Assembly (NCBI RefSeq): GCF_025153475.1
Contig: NZ_JANZXA010000015.1
Span: 33,008 to 97,007, forward strand
DNA from: Novosphingobium mangrovisedimenti
Lineage (GTDB): Bacteria; Pseudomonadota; Alphaproteobacteria; Sphingomonadales; Sphingomonadaceae
Direction: 5' to 3'
DNA length: 64,000 nt
In this document: positions 17,575 to 25,484 of the stretch, piece after piece
Layout: each line of letters opens with the position of its first letter
How positions within the stretch are numbered: the stretch's first letter is position 1
Translations under genes and position numbers: made by a program
Notes under the pieces: model-generated
Databases searched by the model: none
The model's input: the letters and a program-made list of their open reading frames with translations, nothing else
What the model was told of the DNA's origin: nothing

Positions 17575-17960
17575 TTTCGGCGGCTGACGTGGATACCTTC
17601 CTGGCGCTGGGCGCGTGCCGGCCCTTCGACCGGCTCACCGAATCCGAGCTGCTGCTGGTTTCCCGGCACGTGCACCGCCGCAGCCACGCCGGGGGCGAAG
17701 TGGTTCTCCCCGCCGGGCTGGCCGCAGAGCGCCTCGTGGTCGTTGTCGGCGGAACCGTGCTGTGCGGCGGAAGGCCCGCGCCCGCGGTGTTCGATGCCCA
17801 GTCCGCTCTGTTCGGCTTGCCGGTCAGGGCCGACTATGTCGCGGCACCGGAGGGCGTCGAAACGCTGTGCCTTGCCAAGCCGCACCTGTTTACGATCGCC
17901 CGGGAATGTCCGGACTTCATTGTCGGCCTCGCCGCCGAACGCGCGAGGGACAGGGCATGA
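17571..17960 (+). CDS. Small degenerate cyclic-nucleotide-binding-like protein
   Basis: A 129-residue soluble protein with the outline of a CAP/cNMP-binding beta-roll: the start CRPFDRLTESELLLVSRHV and the turn HAGGEVVLPAGLAAERLVVVVGG match the first half of the fold. The phosphate-binding cassette (Gly-Glu ... Arg-x-Ala-Ser/Thr) is not recognisable, so nucleotide binding is doubtful. It overlaps both neighbours (ATGA at each junction) and sits between two membrane sensors. This looks like a separate regulatory subunit. In other bacteria cNMP-like domains can be fused to NTT proteins, which could explain its place here; that link is from memory and is inference. Confidence 0.6.
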   Translation: MISAADVDTFLALGACRPFDRLTESELLLVSRHVHRRSHAGGEVVLPAGLAAERLVVVVGGTVLCGGRPAPAVFDAQSALFGLPVRADYVAAPEGVETLCLAKPHLFTIARECPDFIVGLAAERARDRA

Positions 17961-19270
17961 CGATCCGTTCGACCATCCTTGTCCTTGCCGTGCCGCTCTT
18001 CCTCCTGCTGGCGCTCGTCAATGGCGCACTGCTCTATTCGCAGGACCGGGCGGAGGAGCAGCAGGCGCTGCGCGATCAGGCGCTGACGGCGGCCGTTACC
18101 GTGGCCGAATTCCTCCGCAAGATAGACGATCCGCAGACCGAACTCGCGCAAGGCGTCCGCAAGGAGGCCCTGCGGGCTGGGCTTGCCCATGTCGATGGGC
18201 TGGACGGGCTTTACCTTGTCGAACCCGGACGCGCGCCATTCGCGCTCAAGGCGAGCCGCCGCCCCTGGGATATGTCGCGTCTTCGCAGTCCCGGAAGGCC
18301 GGAAAGCTTCGGGCCGGGCGAGGGCGTCCGGGGCGACCGCTGGGTGATCGCACTGGCACCGGCCGGGTTCGCGCGCTTCGTGGCCGTGCGGTTCGACGCG
18401 GACCCGATCTTCGGGCACGCCAGCGACCTGCGCAGGGGCATTCTCGTTATTGTCGTCGCGCTTGGCCTGTTCGCCGCGGGGCTGGGTCTGTTCGTCGCCC
18501 GGCGCATCACCCGCGAACTGGAGGTCAACCGACGGTCGCTTGCCGGTGGTGATGCACCGCATGCTTCCGGCGATCTGCGCATCCGCGAGGCGCAGGATCT
18601 GGCCGATGCCCTGAGGCTGATGGACACCAGCACGCAGGCCGCCATGGCGCGTGACCGCGATGCCGTCGAACGCAACGAAAGTCGGCGCGATGTCGATCAG
18701 GCGATCGAAAAGGCGCGGTCGTCGCTCTTCGCGCCGTGCACGGTCCGAACGGGCGATCGCGAGATCGCCATGCGCATCTGCGGCGATCCGCCGCCGGGCA
18801 GCTTCTTCGCGCATGCCGCCACCGATGAAGGCGGCACGCTCGTCCTCGGGCGTTGCCGGGCCGGGACGCCCATCGATGCGCTGGCCGCGGCGTGCGATGT
18901 CCGTCGCCTGATAGAGCGCAGCGTCAGCAGCGAAGCGCTGGAGCATACACTCGCCGCGCTTCGCGCCGTGTACGCTATCGAGGCGCTGGAAAGCTGCAGC
19001 TGGCGGCGCGATCGGGAGCCGGGCGAACTGCAACTGGTCATGCTCGCGGATCGCGCCATGGCGCAGCGGGCGCAGGCCTATTGCCGGGCCAATGCCGGAA
19101 TTGCGCCCGAAGCCTTTCTGGCCGGCCTCGACATCATGCTGGAGCCGAGCGGGATCTTCGCCGCAATCGGCGGGGTGTCCTCAGCCGATGGAAGCGAGCG
19201 CGGCATCGACATCCGGCTCGATGGCAAAGATGCTGCTGAAGCCGCTGATGTCGAACACTTCGCGCACTGA
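17957..19270 (+). CDS. Membrane-bound sensor protein, output domain not recognised
   Basis: A 437-residue protein: TM1 at 7-28, a periplasmic region of about 130 residues (GLDGLYLVEPGRAPFALKAS), TM2 at 161-182, then a cytoplasmic part. After a HAMP-like stretch the last 170 residues (TVRTGDREIAMRICGDPPPGSFFAHAA) recall the beta-sandwich of PP2C/SpoIIE-like domains but lack the metal-binding Asp-Gly motifs, so it may be a pseudo-phosphatase. The start ATG 17957 overlaps the previous stop. The last 90 nt overlap the convergent STAS gene, an unusually long antisense overlap. Assignment of the output domain is uncertain. Confidence 0.65.
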   Translation: MTIRSTILVLAVPLFLLLALVNGALLYSQDRAEEQQALRDQALTAAVTVAEFLRKIDDPQTELAQGVRKEALRAGLAHVDGLDGLYLVEPGRAPFALKASRRPWDMSRLRSPGRPESFGPGEGVRGDRWVIALAPAGFARFVAVRFDADPIFGHASDLRRGILVIVVALGLFAAGLGLFVARRITRELEVNRRSLAGGDAPHASGDLRIREAQDLADALRLMDTSTQAAMARDRDAVERNESRRDVDQAIEKARSSLFAPCTVRTGDREIAMRICGDPPPGSFFAHAATDEGGTLVLGRCRAGTPIDALAAACDVRRLIERSVSSEALEHTLAALRAVYAIEALESCSWRRDREPGELQLVMLADRAMAQRAQAYCRANAGIAPEAFLAGLDIMLEPSGIFAAIGGVSSADGSERGIDIRLDGKDAAEAADVEHFAH

Positions 19271-19513
19271 CGCGGCAAGGCCGGACAGGATCAGACGATT
19301 ACCCGAGGCCTTGGCCACCTTGGCGCCCTTCAGCAGGATGCGAAGGCCCGCGGAACTGACGTAGCTGACTTGCGACAGGTCGACGATCGTGGCCGCATTG
19401 CTTTCGATCCGCTCGGGCAAGGTGCTTTCAAGCTGCGGGGCGGTGTTGCTGTCCAGCCTTCCGGCAACGGACACGATCAGGGCGGCTCCCTTGATCTCTT
19501 CGCTGATTTCCAT
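19181..19513 (-). CDS. STAS-domain anti-sigma factor antagonist
   Basis: A 110-residue single-domain STAS protein (RsbV/SpoIIAA type). Hallmarks are LIVSVAGRLDSNTAPQLES, followed by IVDLSQVSYVSSAGLRILLKGAK, where the serine pair in YVSSAG contains the expected phosphorylation site. In partner switching the unphosphorylated form binds the RsbW-like kinase, and a SpoIIE phosphatase regenerates it. Both partners are nearby: the kinase starts divergently 125 bp away and the phosphatase is 6 kb upstream. ATG 19513 follows GGAG by 8 nt; the open frame extends further upstream but is not STAS-like. Confidence 0.9.
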   Translation of the reverse strand: MEISEEIKGAALIVSVAGRLDSNTAPQLESTLPERIESNAATIVDLSQVSYVSSAGLRILLKGAKVAKASGNRLILSGLAASVREVFDISGFSSIFAIEPDVDAALASIG

Positions 19514-19637
19514 CGGCCCTACTCCACCCGCCCGTACATCGAATCCGGGGACCTTATTGGAGAAGTTGTGAAATTTTTCCACTCGATTAAGCTGCTGCTG
19601 CCCGGGATCGTACGGCGCATGGCGGGAATCGAGTGGC

Positions 19638-20057
19638 ATGAACTGCGATTATGAGCGCACTCTTTCCGACGGCAGGGCAGGCTTTCCCGCATTCCTCGAA
19701 GCCATCGAATCCTACCTCGAAGGGGCGGGCCTGCCGATCGATGTGGTGACGAAAGTCATGATCGTTTTCGACGAACTCGGCAGCAATATCCTCGACCATG
19801 GCAGCGCCGATGGCATTCCCTCGATCACGACCCGCCTGAATGTGCGCAAGGACGCGCTGGAAGTGGAACTTTCCGATACCGGCATACCCTTCGATCCGCT
19901 GTCGCTGCCGGCGCCGGATACGTCGCTGTCGGTGGAAGATCGTCCGGTCGGCGGGCTCGGTATTCACATTGTTCGAGAATTGATGGACCGTGTCGAATAT
20001 AACCGCGAAGGGGCGTTGAATACGATACGTTTCGCTAAGAAATTCAGCCTAGACTGA
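19638..20057 (+). CDS. Anti-sigma regulatory factor, RsbW-like serine kinase
   Basis: A 139-residue GHKL ATPase of the RsbW/SpoIIAB type. The N-box is VMIVFDELGSNILDHGSA (Glu-Leu-x-x-Asn), the G1 box LEVELSDTGIPFDP, and the G2-like segment VGGLGIHIVRELMDRVEY. It is expected to phosphorylate the STAS protein encoded divergently and to bind a sigma factor or other target when free. No sigma-factor gene is visible in the window, so the output target is unknown. ATG 19638 has GGGAATCGAG upstream. The SET-decarboxylase gene starts 47 nt downstream in the same direction and may share the transcript. Confidence 0.88.
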   Translation: MNCDYERTLSDGRAGFPAFLEAIESYLEGAGLPIDVVTKVMIVFDELGSNILDHGSADGIPSITTRLNVRKDALEVELSDTGIPFDPLSLPAPDTSLSVEDRPVGGLGIHIVRELMDRVEYNREGALNTIRFAKKFSLD

Positions 20058-20104
20058 ACCGAACGCCGATCGGCATTTCACAACGATATTCAGGGGAAGC
20101 GGCC

Positions 20105-21790
20105 TTGTCCATTCAGCCACGAGGGCCATTGACTGCGGCCGAGAGCGGGCCGGACCGCCTCGTGGTTTGCCATCGGGAAGCCATCGGCCACTGTGTGCTC
20201 TCGCTCGCCCCCTTCGCAAAGGGCGAGGTGGTGGATCGGTTCTCTGGCGAGATCGGGCCCGAATTGCGGCAGCACAGCCTGCAGGTGCGCCCGGGCCTGC
20301 ACATTTCCGACACACGGTTCGTCGGGTTTCTGTCGCATGGATGCGATCCCAATTGCCGTCTCGACATGGAGCGTCTCGAGCTTGTCGCCCTGCGCGGCAT
20401 TGCCGCCGGGGATTTGCTGACGATCGACTATGCCGAGACCGAGGACGTGCTGTTCCGTCAGTTCGCCTGTCAATGCGGCGCGCGCACGTGCCGCGGATGG
20501 ATTACCGGGCGGCTGGAAGATGCGAACGAGGATGGCCTGCGCCGAATGGCGGATGGGGGCAAGTCGGCGGGGCGATCGTCGGTGCTTGCCGGCGACGCCG
20601 CATGGTGGACGCGGGAGGACCTGCATTATCGGGCCGGGCGCCTCCGGTTCGCCGGGTGCGATGTCGCGACCATGGCAGCAGAGGTCGAGGAGCCGCTCTA
20701 TCTCTATTCGCTCGACCGGGTCGAGGCCAACCTGGATCGCGTGCTTGCGGCGCTGGGCGATGTCGGGTGCGAAGCCGGCGTCTACTACGCGATGAAGGCC
20801 AACCGTTTCCGCCCGTTGCTCGAAAGGCTCGCGCAATCGGGCAAGTGCGGTATCGACATCTGTTCGCCCGGTGAACTGGATCTTGCCCTGTCGTGCGGGT
20901 TTGCTCCCGGCCGGATCAGCTTTACCGGATGCGGCGTTTCGCGGGGCGATCTCGCCACGCTGCTGCGGCATCCCGATCTCTCGATCAATTGCGATACGAT
21001 CGGCATGATACGGCGGATCGGCGAGAGTTCGCCCGGCAGGGAAATCGGCATTCGCGTGAATCCGGGGCTGGGTACGGGCTACGGCGATGGCGAGAAGCTG
21101 ACATATGCGGGCGGCAGGACGACCAAGTTCGGCATCTACCGCGAGCAATGGAGCGAAGCCCTGGCGACCGCGCGGGAATTCGGCCTGAAGGTGACCGGCC
21201 TGCATTTCCATGTCGGCTGCGGCTATCTCACCGACCAGCTGGAGCAATGGAGCCGCGCCATCGGCGCAGCCCTGCGCTTTCTCGATGAGGTTCCCGAGGT
21301 GAGAACGGTCAATGTCGGCGGCGGTCTGGGGCTGCCGCACCGGGTGACAGACCAGCCGCTCGACCTCGCGCGCTGGTCTTCGATCCTGCGCGACCACTTC
21401 GCCGGACGAGGCGTGCGGATCGCGGTGGAACCGGGGGACTACATCGTCAAGGACGCGGGCATGCTCGTGCTGCGCGTCACCGATGTCGAATGGAAGCGCG
21501 ACACTCGCTTCGTCAGCGTCAATGGCGGTTTCAACCTCCATCCCGAACCGGCATTCTACGATCTGCCCTGCGAGCCGGCGCCCTGCGTGCTGCGCGGCAA
21601 GGGCACGAACCGGCAAACCGTGACGATCGCGGGCAACATCAACGAAGCGCTCGATATATGGGCCGCCGACATCGCGTTGCAGCCGGTGGAGGAGGGCGAT
21701 GCGATCGCGTTTCTCAATGCCGGTGGCTACGGTGTGGCGATGAGTTCGAATCACTGTCTGCGCGGCAGCTTCAGGGAATGCGCGATCTGA
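20105..21790 (+). CDS. SET domain fused to a PLP fold-III decarboxylase-like enzyme
   Basis: A 561-residue fusion. Residues about 18-132 are a SET plus post-SET module: EAIGHCVLSLAPFAKGEVV, the motif FLSHGCDPNC (compare NHSCxPN), Tyr109 in LLTIDYAE, and the zinc-binding CQCGARTCRG (122-131). Residues about 190-561 are an alanine-racemase-fold decarboxylase: PLP Lys231 in YYAMKANRF, HFHVGCGY (367-374), GGGLG (405-409), EPGDY (442-446) and GGYGVAMSSNH near the end. The usual C-E-S-x-D active-site motif reads NINEALD (511-517), so the catalytic Cys is Asn. The start is TTG 20105 behind AGGGGAA. Methyl target and amino-acid substrate are unknown. Confidence 0.85.
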   Translation: MSIQPRGPLTAAESGPDRLVVCHREAIGHCVLSLAPFAKGEVVDRFSGEIGPELRQHSLQVRPGLHISDTRFVGFLSHGCDPNCRLDMERLELVALRGIAAGDLLTIDYAETEDVLFRQFACQCGARTCRGWITGRLEDANEDGLRRMADGGKSAGRSSVLAGDAAWWTREDLHYRAGRLRFAGCDVATMAAEVEEPLYLYSLDRVEANLDRVLAALGDVGCEAGVYYAMKANRFRPLLERLAQSGKCGIDICSPGELDLALSCGFAPGRISFTGCGVSRGDLATLLRHPDLSINCDTIGMIRRIGESSPGREIGIRVNPGLGTGYGDGEKLTYAGGRTTKFGIYREQWSEALATAREFGLKVTGLHFHVGCGYLTDQLEQWSRAIGAALRFLDEVPEVRTVNVGGGLGLPHRVTDQPLDLARWSSILRDHFAGRGVRIAVEPGDYIVKDAGMLVLRVTDVEWKRDTRFVSVNGGFNLHPEPAFYDLPCEPAPCVLRGKGTNRQTVTIAGNINEALDIWAADIALQPVEEGDAIAFLNAGGYGVAMSSNHCLRGSFRECAI

Positions 21791-22113
21791 TTTCGTGAGG
21801 GCGGCGATTCGGGGTGCGACGCGCTAAAGCAATGCAATCGGAGCGCAAATTCCACTGTCCATCGGATGCAAAAAGATACGCCGGCCAATCCCCCGAACAG
21901 GTTTATGAAGCGCTGTCATCCCCGCAATGATCGAATTGCATCGGTTAGCGATGATTTACCATTCGCCTGAAAGCAACTGAACGCGCAATTTCTCTGAAGA
22001 TTTATTTCGGCCTCTTGTTGACGAACCTGTAACTGACGTAGAAAAGCAAGGACTTGGTGGGGGGCACCGCGATCCGGTTGTGGACAGGGTGCGCTGAAGA
22101 CGGGCGACAGATC

Positions 22114-23493
22114 GTGACCTTTGGGGGAAGCAGAATCATCGAACGCCGGCGGTTCGCGCGGGTGCTGCTGCTTGCTGGCATTGTCGTGTTGTTGGCGGGC
22201 GGTCCTCGGATCAGTCCGGCCGAGGCCGACAGCTACGAGGGCGTGGCCAGCTGCGCGGGGTCGACTTGCCATGGTCGCAACGAAGGCGATGGCAAGGTCG
22301 TGCGGCAGGACGAGCTTCGGATCTGGCAGGACCGTTCGAGCCGGGCTGGCGCACACAGCCGGGCCTATGGTGTCCTTACATCGCAGCGCGGGGAACGGAT
22401 TGCCGCCGCGCTCTCGCTCGGCAAGGCCGAGAACGCTTCGGCATGCCTGGGCTGCCACGCCACGAATGCGCCTGCTTCGGCGCGCGGGGGGCGCTGGCAT
22501 GCTTCCGATGGGGTGGGCTGCGAATCGTGCCACGGTGCGGCCTCGGGCTGGATTTCCAGCCACTACGCAGTGCCGGCGAGCCATGAACGGAACGTCGCGG
22601 CGGGCCTGATCCCGCTCGAAAAGCCGAAGGTGCGCGCCTCGGTCTGTCTCGATTGCCACTTCGGCAGCGACAAGCCGGGCCAGTTCGTAACGCATGCGAT
22701 GATGGCGGCGGGCCATCCGCGCGTGTCTTTCGAACTTGATCTGTTTTCCACGCTGCAGGCGCACTACGACCTCGACGACGACTATGTCCGTCGCAAGGGG
22801 CGGCCGGACAGCGTGCAGCTCTGGGCCGTCGGGCAGGCCGAGGCGGTGCGCCGCCAGGCCAGCCTCTTCGCCGATGCCCGCTACGCGACCGAGGGGTTGT
22901 TTCCGCAGTTCTATTTCTACGATTGCCATAGCTGCCACCGCGGCATCAGCGACGACCCTGCGGCCAGGCGCACGTTCGAGACCAATCCGGGGCGGCCGAT
23001 TCCCTTCGGCAATCCGCCGTTCAACGACGAGAACATGATCATGCTCTCGGCCGTGGCGGATGTGCTGGTTCCCGGCGAGGCGGCGCGTTTCAACAGTGCC
23101 GCGCGGGGGTTCCATGCCGCGATGGCGCAGGGGCGTCCGCAGGCTGTGGCCGCCGCGAAGGCGCTCGGAGGCGCGGCGGGCGCCCTGTCCGATGCGCTGG
23201 CGGCACGCGGCTATTCGGCGGAGACCGCGTTCCAGGTGATCGCGACGATTTCGGGCAAGGCGATCACTCCGCGCTTCACCGATTACGAGGGATCGGTGCA
23301 GGCGGTGATGGCGGTCGACACGCTGCTCAACGCGCTGGTGCGCGAAGGCCGGGTAACCGTAGGGGCCGCGGCGGGCATCCGGGCACAGGTCAATCGGGCC
23401 TATGACGCGGTAAGGGCGCCGGGGAGCTATAATCCCGGCGCATTCCGTGCCGCGCTTGGACAGGCGGCGCGCAGCATCGAGGCGCTACGCTGA
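22114..23493 (+). CDS. Pentaheme c-type cytochrome, cytochrome c554-like
   Basis: A periplasmic multiheme cytochrome of about 459 residues. A signal segment (RRRFARVLLLAGIVVLLAGG) ends near AEADS. Four CxxCH heme sites are visible (CLGCH, CESCH, CLDCH, CHSCH) plus one CX4CH site (CAGSTCH) near the N-terminus, so five hemes are likely. Several extra His, such as HYAVPASHER and HAMMAAGHPR, can serve as distal ligands. The last 150 residues are heme-free and helical. GTG 22114 gives a normal signal peptide but lacks a good ribosome site; GTG 22057 behind AAGGA is the alternative. It overlaps the next gene by 1 nt and begins a four-gene operon. Confidence 0.8.
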   Translation: MTFGGSRIIERRRFARVLLLAGIVVLLAGGPRISPAEADSYEGVASCAGSTCHGRNEGDGKVVRQDELRIWQDRSSRAGAHSRAYGVLTSQRGERIAAALSLGKAENASACLGCHATNAPASARGGRWHASDGVGCESCHGAASGWISSHYAVPASHERNVAAGLIPLEKPKVRASVCLDCHFGSDKPGQFVTHAMMAAGHPRVSFELDLFSTLQAHYDLDDDYVRRKGRPDSVQLWAVGQAEAVRRQASLFADARYATEGLFPQFYFYDCHSCHRGISDDPAARRTFETNPGRPIPFGNPPFNDENMIMLSAVADVLVPGEAARFNSAARGFHAAMAQGRPQAVAAAKALGGAAGALSDALAARGYSAETAFQVIATISGKAITPRFTDYEGSVQAVMAVDTLLNALVREGRVTVGAAAGIRAQVNRAYDAVRAPGSYNPGAFRAALGQAARSIEALR

Positions 23494-25481
23494 TGCGGTC
23501 AGGACGCGTATCGTCGGCGCTGGCTGCCGTCCTGCTGCTCACGTCCTGTGGCGGCGGGGATTCGCAATCGGGCGGTGGGACACCCACGCCTTCGCCGACA
23601 CCCACGCCCACGACGAGCCCGACGGGCGTGCCCGGCACCGCGCTGGAAGACTACGTCGCCCCGAGCCAGGAAGCGCTCACGTCGGCGGAAGTCGGCAAGA
23701 TCCTCGCGCAGGCGGCGGCACAGGCGCAGCAGTCCGGCAATCCTGCGACGATCGCGGTGGTCGACCGCGTCGGCAATGTGCTGGCGGTTCTGGCGATGAC
23801 CGGCGCGCCGGCGACGGCCAAGATTCCGGATGCGGGCAATGGCCAGAACATCGACCTGCAGGGGCTCGTTGTCCCGGCTGCCGCGGCGGCGATCGCCAAG
23901 GCCGTGACGGGCGCCTACCTTTCGAGTGGCGGCAATGCCTTTTCCAGCCGCACCGCCAGCATGATCGTGCAGGAGCACTTTCCCCCGGCGCCGAGCACGG
24001 TAGGCCTTGAAAGCGGGCCGCTGTTCGGCGTGCAGTTCAGCCAGTTGCCCTGTTCGGACTTTTCGGCCCGCTTCCAGGCAAGCGGTGCGTCGGCGCTGAT
24101 CGGGCCCAAGCGTTCTCCGCTGGGTCTGGCGGCGGACCCCGGAGGCTTTCCGCTCTACAAGAACGGCGTGCTCGTGGGCGGCATCGGGGTTCTGGCGGAC
24201 GGGGCCTATTCGCTCGATCCGAACGTGCTCGACACCGATACCGACGTCGACGAGCGGATCGCGCTGGCCGGGACGGTGGGTTTCGAAGCGCCGCAGAACA
24301 TCCGCGCCGACCGCATCTATGTCGACGGCACGCAGCTTCGCTATTCGGACACCGTTTACGGTAACCTGTTCGACGTTGGCGGCGCCACCTACGGGCAGAC
24401 CGTTCCCGCGCTGGGCGCACTGGCGGCGGTGAAGGGGTACTACGAGAACCCCGTCCTGCTGGCAGGCACGGCTTACGGCACGGAAACCTCTGGCATCCGC
24501 GAGGCGACGGCGGCCGAGTTTGCCGACCGCGACGCCTTCGTCCTGACTGATGGATCGGGCAACAACCGCTTCCCGATCCGCGCGGCGACCGATGCCGGGG
24601 ACGTCGCCCAGCCGATCACTGTCGATGAGGCGCGAGCGCTGCTCGAAGAGGCTTTCAAGGTCATGACCCGGGCCCGTGCGCAGATCCGCCAGCCGCTCGA
24701 CAGCCGGGCGCAGGTCTCGATTTCGCTGGTCGACACGCACGGGCAGGTGCTCGGCATCGTCCGTTCGCCCGATGCGCCGATTTTCGGCACCGACGTGTCC
24801 TTGCAGAAGGCGCGCACGGCCACGTTCTTCTCGGGCGCCAATGCAGGCAGTGAACTGCTCGCCGATCCCAGTACCGACGTGCAGGGCTTCGTGTCCAAGG
24901 TGCGCACCTTCCTTGGCGATCAAAGCGCACTGACCGGCACGTTCGCTTTCGCGGACCGCTCCGGCGGCAACCTGTCGCGCCCCTATTTCCCCGATGGCGA
25001 GGTCGGCAATCCCAACGGGCCGCTCTCGCGGCCGATCGCGCAGTGGAGCCCGTTCTCCACCGGGCTGCAGTCGGCACTGGTGCTGGGGAATCTCGCCCAG
25101 CATCTGCAGTACGTCACCGGCCAGAGTGCGACCGACACGCCGCATCGCTGCACCGCGCTTCCCGATGTCGTGGCAGGGCAGAACCGGTTGCAGAACGGCA
25201 TCCAGATCTTTCCCGGCTCGGTCCCGGTCTATCGTGGCACCACGCTGATCGGCGGCATGGGCGTTTCGGGTGACGGTATCGACCAGGACGACATGATCAG
25301 CTTCCTGGGGACCAACAATGCCGGCGTGCGCCTCGGCACCCTCGGCAACGCGCCGGTGGACATGCGCGCGGACCGGATCGTCGTCAACGTGAACGGCGCG
25401 CAGGTGCGGTTGCGGTTCGTGAACTGTCCCTTTGCGCCGTTCCTCGACAGCAGCGAACAGAACGTGTGCGAGGGGCTGTAG
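23493..25481 (+). CDS. Lipoprotein with two GlcG/HbpS-like heme-binding domains
   Basis: A 662-residue exported lipoprotein. The signal ends in the lipobox LLTSC (Cys19), followed by a Pro/Thr/Ser linker (about 22-45). Two GlcG/HbpS (DUF336) modules are visible: one from about 58 (SAEVGKILAQAAAQAQQ, IAVVDRVGNVLAVLAM, LYKNGVLVGGIGV) and one from about 375 (DEARALLEEAFKVMTRA, SISLVDTHGQVLGIVRSPD, VYRGTTLIGGMGVSGDG). HbpS of Streptomyces binds heme and iron; here a role in heme delivery or redox sensing for the cytochromes is inference. It sits between the pentaheme cytochrome (TGATG overlap) and the outer-membrane barrel (3-nt gap). Confidence 0.78.
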   Translation: MRSGRVSSALAAVLLLTSCGGGDSQSGGGTPTPSPTPTPTTSPTGVPGTALEDYVAPSQEALTSAEVGKILAQAAAQAQQSGNPATIAVVDRVGNVLAVLAMTGAPATAKIPDAGNGQNIDLQGLVVPAAAAAIAKAVTGAYLSSGGNAFSSRTASMIVQEHFPPAPSTVGLESGPLFGVQFSQLPCSDFSARFQASGASALIGPKRSPLGLAADPGGFPLYKNGVLVGGIGVLADGAYSLDPNVLDTDTDVDERIALAGTVGFEAPQNIRADRIYVDGTQLRYSDTVYGNLFDVGGATYGQTVPALGALAAVKGYYENPVLLAGTAYGTETSGIREATAAEFADRDAFVLTDGSGNNRFPIRAATDAGDVAQPITVDEARALLEEAFKVMTRARAQIRQPLDSRAQVSISLVDTHGQVLGIVRSPDAPIFGTDVSLQKARTATFFSGANAGSELLADPSTDVQGFVSKVRTFLGDQSALTGTFAFADRSGGNLSRPYFPDGEVGNPNGPLSRPIAQWSPFSTGLQSALVLGNLAQHLQYVTGQSATDTPHRCTALPDVVAGQNRLQNGIQIFPGSVPVYRGTTLIGGMGVSGDGIDQDDMISFLGTNNAGVRLGTLGNAPVDMRADRIVVNVNGAQVRLRFVNCPFAPFLDSSEQNVCEGL

Positions 25482-25484
25482 GGG

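Noticed and set aside
21745..21775. GTTCGAATC motif resembling a tRNA T-loop
   Set aside because: It lies inside the decarboxylase coding sequence, and no cloverleaf can be folded around it.
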